A DNA stretch of 64,000 nucleotides from Limanda limanda. Taxonomy: Eukaryota; Chordata; Actinopteri; Pleuronectiformes; Pleuronectidae. Positions 40,909-52,699 of this stretch are shown piece by piece. Position 1 is the stretch's first letter. Every line of letters starts with the position of its first letter. The notes under the pieces are model-generated. The model searched no databases. It saw only the letters and a list, made by a program, of their open reading frames with translations, and was not told where the DNA came from. The stretch covers positions 14,444,893 through 14,508,892 of the forward strand of contig NC_083641.1 of assembly GCF_963576545.1 (NCBI RefSeq), read 5' to 3'. The position numbers and the translations under genes were made by a program.

Positions 40909-41210
40909 TTTCAGAAAAATCTAGAAATGTGGGAACAAAGGGCTGTGGGAACATCGGGACTAGTTCTTCAAAATAAATCTGGGAACATAGGTCTGTGGGA
41001 ACATAGGGCTGTGGGAACATAGGGCCCAATTTTCAAAATTGTCAGTGAAAAAAAAAACCTTAGAAATGTGGGAACATAGGGCTGTGGGAACATAGGGCTG
41101 ACCCCATGTGTACAGCCAATCTTAAAAAGAAAGTAAACTTTTTGAAGTTCAATATCTTTAACTTTGTCTTATTCCTCCTTCCATTCACTTACTGTTGCTC
41201 ATCGGTCCAG

Positions 41211-41410
41211 TTATTACATTACATGTTATTTAGCTGACGCTTTTGTCCAAAGCAAATTACTTTTTTAGTACACTCAATATTTATGAGGGGCCATTTAGGG
41301 GTTCGGTATCTTGCCAAGGACACTTCGGCATGCAGATGGGGAAGAGTGGGGTTTGAACCGGCAACCTTCTTGTTGGAGAACGCCCACTCTACCCCCTAGG
41401 CCACACCGCC
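41211..41410 (-). mobile_element. tRNA-derived SINE with L2-like 3' tail
   Basis: On the minus strand the element starts at about 41410 with ggcggtgtggcctagggggt, containing an A-box-like TGGCCTAGGGGG, followed about 35 bases later by the B box GGTTCAAACCCC (41358-41347). These are the two internal promoter elements of RNA polymerase III that tRNA-derived SINEs retain. The body (41346-41250) continues to a 3' end with aaagcgtcagctaaataaca and tgtaatgtaat near 41240-41211. This tail is shared with the L2-like LINE ends at 27.8-28.3 and 62.45-62.79 kb. A ccagtt word occurs at about 41207-41212 and 41418-41423 and may be the target duplication. It is not a functional tRNA gene: no complementary acceptor stem is present. 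Confidence 0.85.
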
Positions 41411-41669
41411 ACTACCGCCAGTTTGTTTTTCTGTGCGTCTGTTTCCCGTCTCTTTGACATTCTGACTGTCTTGTCTTATTACGCCACGGGTTCTCCAGTG
41501 TTTCTCCTCTTTGACTCCTCTGTCAATCAAAGCACATTTTGTCACTTTTCTTTATATAATTTTTCCAGTTTGACTTCATCCCTTCACTCAAATTTGTAAA
41601 ATGTGGCTTCTGTCACAGCATGCAAGTACAACACAGACACTTTTATGTATTGAAATAGTCAATGAAACA

Positions 41670-41736
41670 GACACAAACTATATATAAATATATATACCAA
41701 ATATATACACCAAATATATATATATATATATATAGT
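41670..41736. repeat. (TA)n-rich microsatellite
   Basis: Runs of atatat interrupted by short accaa words (twice), with the longest pure stretch, about 20 bases, at the right end. Confidence 0.85.
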
Positions 41737-42104
41737 GGAGCTTTCAAAGGGGCCGCCATGGATCCGCCTCAGAAGGAAAAAGAATGGACAAACCACACAA
41801 CCAAGCTCAAAATCCTAAATGCACACACACACACGCATGCAAGCTCTCACACAAGTGCAGCGCCCCCACCAGACCCGACTGCACAGACACACAGCAAGTC
41901 TGCTTTTAACAAACCACACACCAGTGGCTTTGTTCTGAGCGACTGCTTTAATCTTTAATGTGTTTTGGTAGCTGGTGGCTGCCGATGTTTGGGTCCTCAG
42001 ATTGCTGCAGACTCTACAGTTGTCACACTACAGAGGTCAGTCCAATAACTTACCTCCCCTGGGCTGGAATAACACGAACCACGTCGTGCCAATTACACAC
42101 AATG

Positions 42105-42250
42105 ACACGCAGACGCACAGGCATGGACACACACATGGACACACACACACACACACAGTGATGCTCACAGAGTAGCAGATCCGTGCACTCACCCAGAAAA
42201 ATCCTCCCTCCCACTGACAAATACAAACACACACACACACGGACACACAC
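42105..42250. repeat. Interrupted (CA)n microsatellite cluster
   Basis: Repeated short CA runs (for example 42138-42157 and 42227-42239) separated by unique bases. Confidence 0.85.
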
Positions 42251-42473
42251 TGTTTTCTGCACACATAATCTCCATTCAGTTTAGTGTCTCTAATGCACTC
42301 CCTTTTCACTTCACATCAATTAGTGATGCTTTGTGTAAGTGTTTGCCCTGACCTTTCAGAGTAAAATTGAGCACTATGAAGAAAACTCTGCGAGGCATGT
42401 CACTGTTACCTGTCGCACAGCTTTGCTGGGACATAATGTATTTTTTAAGTGTTCCAGCTTCCCCCTCCTCTTT

Positions 42474-42530
42474 TTACACACACACAGACACACACACATA
42501 CACACACACATACACACACACAACACATGC
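42474..42530. repeat. (CA)n microsatellite with AT and GA interruptions
   Basis: Acacacaca runs broken by ga and ta dinucleotides at near-regular spacing. Confidence 0.85.
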
Positions 42531-44321
42531 ACGCATTTCCTTAAGGAATGTAATAAAACCTCCACACATTCACACTGTCAGACTGACTTGTAATCACCAT
42601 GCCAATGTTCCCATGCATACACAACGGAATATTATATGAAATGGACAAATTCTCTCTCTCTCTCTCTTTCACACATAATCACACTTACACTCAAACGCAC
42701 TCACACTAACTTTGATCTTTAAAGAACAGATAGATTTCAAAGTTGCGGGGCAGTGAGTAAAAATGTTAACATGGAATCGGAGACAAAGGCAGATGTAAGA
42801 CCAAAGAAAATGCAAAAAGACTTGAAAACAAAGTGCGCTCCTCTGATGACATTAATAAAGGGAAAAAAAGTACTGAAAACGCAGATCCTGCCTTAAATAT
42901 AGTGGCTGCCTTATTATTAAAGTCGCATTAGTGAATTCAGCTGGTTGTCACTATATTATTTAGCCTCTGGACGTAACCTATAGGAGAAGAGAGCTCACTC
43001 TGCAGAATCTGTGATACAGTCTGTGTGATTGTACGTGTCTGTTTGATGGAAAGAACAAACATCCCAGATGATTTTCAAATGAGAGCAGTGTTCCATCACT
43101 GCCACAGACTCCACACTACAGTCGTTTACTGTTTGTGCACACACTTTGCAATCATTTCCCAGCAAGTTCACACACAACACATTGTAGCTGCAGCAGTGTT
43201 CCAAAAGGCACAGCAATGAGTGGTTCTCAACTAAAACAAACATCTGCACTCTCAGTGCGATCAGGATCTCACTATCACGGCAGCCGCAGTCAGGTTATGA
43301 TCAAAGGCTTTTCTGAAAGAGCAGCTTCTGGGGTGCTGTGTTTTCAGAGACTGCTTTCAGGTGGTACATGCAAACAACACATTTCACAACGCACACAGGC
43401 CGATCACAGGACTCATCCCCAGCTCCATCACATACGCAATCATACACGCACAGGACCACAGTAGCATCATATATGTGCACGTCTGCTCAGGACATTGTAT
43501 TTTCTCAGGTCTATCAACATGGAGACTTCAAAGGAATGAGTGAGAGAAATGAAGAAAGCAACAGATACAGGGTGAAAGGCTGTCCAAGCAACAAACACAT
43601 CTCCAACCTAATGAATAGAAATCCCACCTTCAGGCTAACAAACAGCTAAATTGCTGAGTGCAGTCACTATAACGGGTATTCGTCTACGAGGGTTGCACTT
43701 TACAAGTTGTTTGAAGCAATGAACTTAGTAATTTAACAAATTAATAATTGCATTGACCCTCCCACACAACTGCCACTGCTGTGAGTAATTTAGACACCGT
43801 AAGTGATGTTAAAGCCAAGAAAATACTTAGAGGCTCATGCAGGAACCATTCACACGAACAGATTTATTAAAGTTGCGCGTTCGAGTGATTTAGGAGAACT
43901 TGTTCCATTGCCTGATTCATTAACAGTAGAAAACATGTAAGTGCAACATTTTTTTCTTCAGGTCATTTTTTATATCCAACATTTTCTTCTTTATTTTATG
44001 AAAGTCTGACTCAGGTCTCAGCAACAACAGCAATGCTTTAGTCTGTCTCTTAATTCCACTTCTGACACTGCTAAAAAGTTAAGTAATTATCTATTAATTA
44101 TGCTCATTTGCTTTCCTCATGCAGGCTCTCTCAAATATGAACAAAGATATTAGAGCGACAAACCCACTTCGTACAAATGTAAGAGAAATTGTGGATGAGA
44201 GAAAACAGGAGGCCCCATTGTTTTATCCTCTTTTCCTAATGAAGAGATTCTGTTTGTGGTTAATGTAATTCATGATGTGACGCTGTGACCAACGTCAAAC
44301 TGCCATTTGTCAGAGTAAGAA

Positions 44322-44360
44322 TACTTTCAGTTATTCAACAAGTTTGAATAACTGAAAGTA
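44322..44360. other. Perfect 17-bp inverted repeat (hairpin)
   Basis: tactttcagttattcaa at 44322-44338 is followed by loop caagt and by its exact reverse complement at 44344-44360. A perfect 17-bp arm with a five-base loop is unlikely by chance in one such spot. It could be a cruciform-forming site, a remnant of a palindromic mobile element end, or a very short RNA hairpin. It is shorter than a usual pre-microRNA. Confidence 0.75.
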
Positions 44361-46710
44361 CTGAGCAGCCTCTCAGAAACCCAAGATGGCTCATTATAGG
44401 AAAATGTCGGAGAAATGGGAAAATTATGCTTAAGAAAAACATCAAATAAGAGCACGGCTTGCTCAACAAGCGTGCAATTCATTCTTTATTCGTAATTGCC
44501 TTCTACGAAATATAGGCGCACAAATTGTGTGAAATTGTGATCAATATCTTGGCATTTCAGTTACACTTTAGTTGCTGTTGAATTAGACCGTCTATTTTCC
44601 TTACCATTGATTTCAAATTAAATAACCCTGCATGCAATCATCTCAGCATGCACCCGGTCCTCCAAGCAATCCGGATGGATTTTGGGCAATTGCCAATTAT
44701 TAAGTGACTCAACCAAAATAAAAGTATCCCATGTATGACAACAACAAAGGACACAGACTGTCCCATATTTAAATTGACAGAATAAATTGAAGTTCTTATA
44801 AGAAATGTACAATTGATGAAATGCAATGGATAATGAAGTGTGGTACTTGGTTTTGGCAACAAAAAAAAGCCACTTGAGCAATCGATTACAATAAGAAACA
44901 TTCAATGAATAATCTTTGTACTGTGACATAGTCACGATAATTGTATTTCAGCTCTTAAGGACAGATGCCTATGCTCCATCTACGACTACAACTAAAACAC
45001 TTACCTAAGCAGGCGATCAAAGAGTACATAGCTCAACCAACCAACCAAGCAACGCTGGTTCACACGTTATAGAAAGTGGACAAATCATAATGGGTTCTTT
45101 ACTTTGGTCAGCCCTCCAACAAATGTGTAAACTGGTTCAGCAGGTTTCTGGGTTATCTTGCTGATATATAGAGGCAAACAAACAAAGGACATTGAGAAGT
45201 TTTGAATGGTTCTATTTGCATCATTGTGCTGTTGTTGTGTTGACGATCTGCCGTTGTACCTTTCTTTGAACCTGTATGATGAACCTACCTGTTGGCTCAT
45301 CTTGACAGTGGCTGGTTTGCAGTGTTGCCTGCCATGAAGATTGATTAAAGGCAACTATCATGACAATTGCTAAATTTCCATTGTGCTGCACAACAGTAGT
45401 GTTTCTACATATTTTCTCTCAGGAGCAAAAACGTGTACAAAGATAAGGGTGGTACCGCTGAATGTATCAGCATTCCTCTGCTTTGTCAATGAGGAAAAAA
45501 GAAATACGAGAGGGAAAAAAACTGTTTGGAGAGTGCTGTGGAAATGACAGCATAATCCTTAAAGCACACTGAAGGCAGTCCAGAGAACAAGATCACAACA
45601 GCTTAGTTTATTTGTAGCCCTTTCACTCTGATTTCATGCCTTGTCAAATACTTGCGGGGTTGCCCAAAGACATAACAAAATCTGTATTTTGTTTACACTT
45701 GGCCTGTTTCCTACTTAGTGGCACACTGCCAGTTTACATAAACCCTCAACATCAGGCTGTTTCACCTGCAATTTATCTCCCATCTCAGCCGAGTGCATTA
45801 TGTGATTTACTACGACTGTCGGACACATCTCATCTCTCTCTTCTAATGGCACAATGAAGGACACACAGCGTGATCCCTAGATGAGCTCCACGCCTTTGAC
45901 AGGCAGCGTTATCCGGAAAACGGCAACACTCGTTGTTCAATTACCTCAAATAATTTATCTACAGCACAATTAGCAGTGTCTTAGTCTTTGTAACCTTTAT
46001 GGAAGTTGGGTTGTTGGGGGATTTTGGACTTGACCTTGAATTCTGGTGTGTCAGCGCCTTTAACAGTCCCATTGTTTAAAATCTACAAAAGCAGTTATGT
46101 GCAAGTCATAGTCATAGTCATTAAAACAGAACTGAAGTTGAGGTACAGGCATCTGAAGCAACTTTGGCCGGGATTAGATTTGTTCTCTGATTTGAAAGCT
46201 TGTGGCAGCAGGTCGCACCGAACAACCTGAACTGACGCAGGGAGCATACAAATTGACCAAACAGTCAAATTCAGCTGATGCATGGTAAATAGCAAATGAC
46301 ATCCTCCAATGTATTTTACGGAGCAGTGAACATTTACTTGGCACAGGCTCCCTCTATCTGTCCTCCTTGATTTTTCTCAGAGACACACGTACACTGCAGC
46401 TCGGTTATTCATTACATCAAACGTCCGCCGGATGTTTATGCTTAGGTTTAGCAGCTGTAGTTTCGTGGGCTTCTCTTTTGGTTCCTTGATTTATTACACG
46501 GAAGTGAGAGCATTTGAAGTGAAGGTAAAATCCAAAAAGGAACTCTTGATTTTGAGAAATGTTAAAAAAATGTTAGGATACCTTTAAGACTTAAAATTAG
46601 ACAAATATTCACACTGAATAGATAAAGGGTATAATTTGAGAGCCCATCACCTGAGGATATCTTGCCAAAATAGTGTCAGAGACTATTATACAAAGTGCTA
46701 TTTAAAGCTC

Positions 46711-46806
46711 ATATAATATACTATATATGATAATATAGTATATTATATATTTTATTATAGTATATTATTATAGTATACTATATATGATAATAAAGTATAT
46801 TATATC
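46711..46806. repeat. AT-rich duplicated and palindromic block
   Basis: A 29-30-base word with the core actatatatgataat occurs twice, near 46719-46748 and 46777-46806, about 57 bases apart. Both copies and the part between consist almost entirely of A and T and contain internal palindromes such as tatagtata. Typical of AT-rich fragile or replication-slippage sites. Confidence 0.75.
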
Positions 46807-49800
46807 TTTTGGGTTTTATCTTAGAAGCAGCTAATGTCAAATGTATCCCAGAACATTTCATGACAGTCACTTATCACTGTCCGTCCTACCAGGTAAGAAA
46901 AACTGTACCACTGGCTGGAAATATCAATGTATGAATTGTAAAAACTTTGCTGAGTTTTGACTTTATTCATTTAGGCGGAGCTGTTCCATAAAGCGTGAAT
47001 AGTTTTCGTTATCTCTCTCAATCAAAACTTTTTTCTACTCTCTTTTTTTTTCCAGAAGAAATCCCCCTAAACAAGGAATTTCCATCTGTTTGATGTGCAC
47101 GCTTCTCCCTGCCTCCCTCCCACTTTTTGCATCTCCTTTCCATATAAAGAGAGAGACTCTCTTTTCCAGCGTACCTATCTGTGAAGAGAGATATTCCTGA
47201 GGGAAGCAAGGCGCTCCAACACCTTGCACTTTCTAAGTTAAAAATAGTGCTCTTCAGCAAACGAAAAAGGTTATCCAATTAAAAGTAATGAGAAGAAAGT
47301 AATGCTAGAGAAGGGGAATGGAAGGCCCTTTTTTCTATCCTTCCCAGGAAAATAAATAAATAAATAATGACAACAAGTAGCCCATGGCGTCCCTTATTGC
47401 ATTATTCAGTGTGATGTCCCCTTAATCTACATCCCCCCTGGTGCTCAGCCGTCTCCATTTCCTCATATTTTAGCATAAAAATTGACACATCAAAGATTTT
47501 TAACTCTTAATTTAGAGAAAGGTATGGTGATAAGAAATAGGACAGGAAGAGAAAGGTGACTGTCAGACGTTTGGAAATTGCTCTCTAGAAGACACTGCAC
47601 ACAGAATAAATACACACATTTAAAGCTCGATGATGGTGTTGCAGACATAGAATGAAACAAATGGTTCTGTGCGAAACATTCACACATTTATGCATTATTC
47701 CATCCCCTCTATGATATGAGTTGGTTCATTGATGAGCCATAGGTGACACTAACTCTTCAGTCATGTGCCATTATACTGTTGCAGAAGTAGCTCAAGTGAA
47801 GGGAAACCATGAATGTATTAACGTGATGGGAAGCTTGGCAGCAGAGAAAAAACACTGTTTGTTTCTGTAATAACTCGAAGGATGTTGCAGGCTCCTCATC
47901 GGTCCAACACTTGATGTTTTTTTCGTCTGCCACCATTTTTCATCTCTCCTGCAACGGAAGTTTATGCATATGTCATTATTTATTCGCTGAATCTTTTTCC
48001 ATTGCACCTACTCGTATTTAATTTTAATCATTACATTCATTTTTTCCCCCCTTTCCGAAGTACATAATTAAAAAAAGAATATGCATAAAAAACAGCCTAT
48101 TTTTTATTATTGCATTGCAAATTAATGTTAAATATATATGCAAGTCCTTGAATCTAAATGCACTGATGCTAATCATTAGCGCGGATCGTTTCCAACAGAC
48201 TAGCCTGTTAAAATGAATTCTCCTGTTTGTCGGCTATACAATGTTTCCAAAAGGTTATATACTTTTTGTCACAATAAAAGTCCTTTTAAAATCCTGTAAA
48301 AGCTGCAATGTTGTCCTTATCATGATGACATAGTTATAGCTCAGAACTCTGACCTTTTTCATATTTGCGAAGACAAATACCTGTAACAGCCTCTGGTGAT
48401 GTCACTGATGTCACATTCACTTTGGGGGCTTCTCATATGTATTGATTGTTGTGCAGTTAGTCTATTAAATTCTCCCGGGCCGCAGTCGGACTGTGCGGTT
48501 GCATAGAACTGCACTTTACAGTTGACAGGTTCAACCCCGGCTACCATTCAGTGTATATTTAACATGTCATTCCTTTTTTTCCGCAGACAACTATGAATGC
48601 TTTTATGTCAGCAGTGTGCTTCTTTTGTTACACTGCTGTAGCTTCTGAAATGTGACGGATGAATCCAAAACAAACAGTGGCGTATGAAGGCTCACGCGGA
48701 GAACAGGAAGAAACTCTACGAGACAGACTTGTAGAGACGCGCGCTTTTACTTTCCCTCTCTGACACGTACAGAGTTAATCAAAACAGCACTTAAATAGTC
48801 TATAGATGGGCTAGATTGATAGACATCTGTGATTTCATTGAGCGCCGTGCAGGTGCCAGAGACAGAAGCAGAGGCTGAGTCAGCGAGGTCCAAAGACAAC
48901 ATGCGAGATAAGGAATGCAGTAGGGGAGCGGGGTATTGGCATGCATGTGCTTGTGATTGAAAAAGCCTCAAACAATGGAAAAACCATATAAAAGCGAGAC
49001 ACAACAAGAATGACAACAAGGTACGAGGAGTAAAGAACCTGGCAGAGTGATGAAGAGAATAGCAATGCTGTGTGCAGTTGTGTTGAGTTGTCGCCTCTCT
49101 GATTCCTCTGCTTCCGCATCGTTGTTTCCCACTTTTTACTTTTTTGTCCTCCTCTTGATTCCATACACACCTTTTTGAACTCTGTGAGCACACCTTTTCT
49201 CTAGTTGCCACATCTCTATTTCCATCTTCTTTTCTTTATCTTCTTCGCCTCTCTGTTCTTCATCCCATTTGTCTCTCCCCCTCTCTAACCCCTTTTTCAA
49301 CTCCCTAACTCTGCCTCCTGCTCTGTTTCCATAGTCCGCCCTCCCTCTGTCAATCATCTCTCTGCCTCTTCCATCCGTCTCCACTGTTTCTTCCCCCCCT
49401 CCCCATAGCCTGTTGCATTATTCAGATATGCACATTCTATTTATTTTCCTACCCTTCACCAGCTTGCCCAGGTGTCTATATGAGACAGTAGGAATGGGGA
49501 TAGACTGTCCAGATCGTCCATTTATCCTGATTTGCTTTCAAGAATCTGAGTGATGCCTATTCAGCATGATGGAGTGGGATTGATGGGACTGGAGAGAGCA
49601 GATGAAAAGGAAGCGACGTGTGGGGTCAGAGTCAGAAGGACGTGTTGTCTTTATCGCTCTCCAGCAGATGACTGTCCTCTGGCCTATATGTCTTTTATAG
49701 GTGAACTGCACCATAAGGGAGGGTGTATCTATAGAAATATAACATAGAAACGTAGAATTACCCAAACAATTTTTTGTCATCAATGGGACTTGTAAAAAGA

Positions 49801-50090
49801 ATGAAAAAGTGCTTTTCTCTGACAGATTATCTAGTCCCATTCATGGATAAACTGTTTGTGATTGGCAGGGCTGAGAAGGGGTAGTTGTAGCCTGATGTTG
49901 AAAACCTGTTTACAAAGCTGCAATGTACACACACAGACACACACACAGACATTGGTGCAAAATCTCACCTTGCCACTTCAGCACCATGGCCAGTGGCAGC
50001 CTCCGTGATACAGTCAAACGCCAAGAGAGGAGCTTAACTCTCAGAACCTTGGACAGCACTCACTCAAAAGCTTAGAGGGTAAGTGCATAC

Positions 50091-50092
<2 letters not shown>
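46807..50092. other. Non-coding stretch, nothing firmly recognised
   Basis: Unique AT-rich DNA. 47930-48300 is a homogeneous block with several octamer-like and TAATTA-like words (findings). 48747-49400 is pyrimidine-rich on the plus strand, which accounts for the basic open frames on the minus strand. No gene recognised. Confidence 0.5.
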
Positions 50093-50149
<57 letters not shown>

Positions 50150-50171
50150 TGTGTGTGTGTGAGAGAGAGAG
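50093..50171. repeat. (TG)n microsatellite passing into (GA)n
   Basis: GT repeats from about 50099, with one AA interruption at about 50146-50147, then gagagaga at 50161-50171. A compound microsatellite. Confidence 0.95.
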
Positions 50172-52615
50172 CCAGAGCCATTTTTTATTAGCTGCTGTCA
50201 CAGGCACGTTTCAGAAAAAAGAGCTTTATCTAACAATACATGCTGCACTGCTATTACATCGTGCCTGACTCTACAAGGCGGTCGCCTGATGTGAATTTAC
50301 ATTTTGGCCATTTGCATTTACGACACAGGAAGTTATGTACTAGCAGAGTGCTCTGTGTGTACGATAGATAGATAGATAGATGGATATATTTAATTTTAAA
50401 TGTTTGTTAATTTTTACTTCAGTGTTTTCATGTTTTTCAAGAGATCAAAATGAATTTTTACACTATTTATGATCCGTATTTTCTATAAAACCCATACAGT
50501 ATGTTTGTACATTTCAGCAATCATACGTCTATACAGTGGCTCTTGTGTTAATAAGTGGCGGAGTCCGCCTTTCCTAAGCTGATTTTAAATTTCTGATGTA
50601 AGCATATGGGATTCCCATGACAACAGGGGGATTACATACATGTAACCGAGCCCAATTTTATCTCATTGATAACAGCCGGTTTAGTGTTTGCTGTCTTTAC
50701 AGCATAGCAGAGATTTATAATGCTGCTGTGAATGCAAACCTAGCCACTGTGAAACACATTGAAGGCATTGTGTTTTTCAATGTAGTTCATTCTATCAAAG
50801 AAGCATTTTCACATGTCGTTTTTTCTCCACTTTTTCATAAGTGGATGATTCTTTAATTTTGTGCAGAAGTAGCAGAACATGAAGGAACAGAAAGAGTGAG
50901 CTGTTGGATGTAGAACTCCATGTGACAGACTTCACACGTTCAACTCCAGCAGAGAGGAGTTAAGTGTGGAGCACTACTCTCTCGAACTACTCTCACCACA
51001 CAGCATGACATTAGATTGCGCTTACAAATATTTTAGACCGATTTCTTGATCAACAGTGGGAGTTTGTCAAGTTGCACCGTGAATACAGACAAACCAGTTG
51101 CTCTTTTTGAAAAAGGAGCTGCTCGAGCTGAAGTGTTAAATCAGACCTGCTGTTGGGATGGTAACTACAGTGGGTTTGCCAAATCAGCCACGAGAGAAAA
51201 CTTCAGCCTGGTGCACAATAGAGGATTTTTTTAAAACTCTGAGACCAAAGACAAAATGACACATTGATTGGACTTTAATCTTATGGTCGTCATAACGCAA
51301 ACACTAGATGATTTGGTCAGAACACAGGAGTAGACACTTGTTATTTGCAGGAAACTATTTCAAAGTGGTGATTCACTTGGAATCTCACAGAAACAGTGTT
51401 ATTCTTCTTCTTCAGTTTTTTGATGTGTGGAAACCTTGTGCAATTAAACGTGACTTCAGAAGACAATCACACATGGAGGAGGAGCAACGTCGAGGTCTGT
51501 TTTGCAGCGAACATGAAACATAAAAAAGAGTAAAAATATATGTGTTTGTTTTTTTAGTCGCAGCTATACAAGTATGCAACATCCAGTTGGTGATGCTTCC
51601 CATTTTGCTCGCTCTCATTGGCTATTAAGGGTTTCTGTCGGAGCCAATTATTGTAAAGGTCAAAATCGGTGTGTATCCTCTAGTGTGCAGCAGCCCTTAA
51701 GGAATATAACACCAGTGTTCTTGTCACCAGCAGTAATCTGCACTGGCCTAATTAAGATTGTATTGGAAAAGATAAGCAGCCCTAGAAGGCCAACCACTGT
51801 TTGTTAAAATATCCATACCGGTAATACTGAATCCATAAGAACATGTAGGTGCAAACAAATCTATTCTCACGCACACACAACCAAACATGTGCATCTTTTT
51901 TTGTAAATGTACACTTGGCAGTTCACCTCCACTCCCACACGCAGCTACACTCACATGTGAGCTTGTCTCTTACAGTTGCATTTCACAGCTGCATCTCAGA
52001 TAAGATCGCACTGGTCACATATACTTTGCTGTTTCACATACTTACTGTACGTGATCAATCTCCCTTCCAGTTGCCAATAAATGTTCCCAACCAGTTTATC
52101 ATTCGTCTCAGTCTTAATGACCAACACATTAAGACACACAAACTCAAACACACAAGCCTGCCTAGTGCACCAACATGCACTTGTATATTTACATCTTGAC
52201 ACACCAACACTCTTTCACAACCCTTTGCCATTAGTTTTTCACCCTGCAGCTAATTAATGCTCCACAAAGCAACACACCATTCACTCAGTCTAAACCATAT
52301 GAAGCGAGTTCACTGGAGTCCCACGCTTCATTTGCACCGACAAACATCAAGAATGTTGCGCAGATGGTGAAAACATGATGAGTAATTTTAACAGCAGACA
52401 TGTAAACAAAGGGAAATAGGCTTTGATGTGGTAAATGTGACAGATATTCCAAATTGAGAGTGAAAGACACAGAATACTCATTATACTTCAATTAGAACGC
52501 TGCAGCACGATGTTTATACACACAAGGACACAGGAAGGTGAAAGAGGAGCTTTTTCTACTTGATTGTACTTTTTTCATTTTCATCTCTCTGTCCATCTGC
52601 CTGACCAGCCGTCCG
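50172..52615. other. Non-coding stretch, nothing recognised
   Basis: Contains a (GATA)n tetranucleotide run at 50363-50382. Otherwise unique AT-rich DNA. The frames at 51046-51234 and 51308-51523 have no recognised domain. Confidence 0.5.
50363..50382. repeat. (GATA)n microsatellite
   Basis: About five GATA units in a row, followed by a diverged GGATA. Confidence 0.9.
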
Positions 52616-52699
52616 TCCAGCGGGTCGTCCATCCATCCATTTGTCCATCCACCTTTCTATCCTTCCATCCATTCATCCATCCATCTATCTATCTATACA
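52616..52699. repeat. (ATCC)n / (ATCT)n microsatellite, imperfect
   Basis: Imperfect repeats of the tetranucleotide catc/ccat, ending in three to four atct units. The Ser/His/Pro-rich frame across it is an artefact. Confidence 0.85.

Larger units (their letters stand above)
40573..41105. mobile_element. Fold-back element with 16-bp subrepeat arms and a telomere-like core
   Basis: The left arm begins with nine 16-bp tandem units (tatgttcccacagccc and one-base variants) at 40580-40723, then a spacer and ttcccacatttcta at about 40779-40792. The right arm is its reverse complement: tagaaatgtgggaa at about 40922-40935 and again at 41061-41074, with units of ctgtgggaacataggg repeated at 40930-41034 and 41067-41100. 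Spacer sequences such as ggcccaatttt against aaaattaggcc also match in inverted order, so the arms are collinear inverted copies, not two unrelated arrays. The core at 40813-40910 holds a perfect 9-bp hairpin (ttcaccagc / gctggtgaa) and two short (CCCTAA)n blocks. There is no open reading frame with meaning: the 16-bp period gives the same peptide in three frames. I cannot assign a superfamily. Confidence 0.7.
41411..46699. other. Non-coding stretch with many short microsatellites
   Basis: Contains (TA)-rich DNA at about 41670-41736, interrupted (CA)n blocks at 42105-42250 and 42475-42530, a (TC)n run at about 42650-42669, and a perfect hairpin at 44322-44360. No gene or known repeat recognised; the short open frames across the CA blocks are Thr/His-rich artefacts. 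Confidence 0.5.

Noticed and set aside
41345..41410. Functional tRNA gene on the minus strand
   Set aside because: A and B boxes are present but the cloverleaf stems do not pair, and the sequence continues into a SINE body and tail.
48478..48545. tRNA-like sequence with a B-box-like ggttcaacccc
   Set aside because: No complementary acceptor or T-stem pairing could be formed and no A box lies at the right distance.
48747..49211. Minus-strand open frames of 154 and 103 codons that overlap in different frames
   Set aside because: Both derive from a pyrimidine-rich stretch; neither shows a domain, and overlapping frames of similar quality argue for chance.
51046..51234. Open frame of 62 codons with mixed composition
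   Set aside because: No recognisable motif and no plausible splice signals; kept only as unique DNA.
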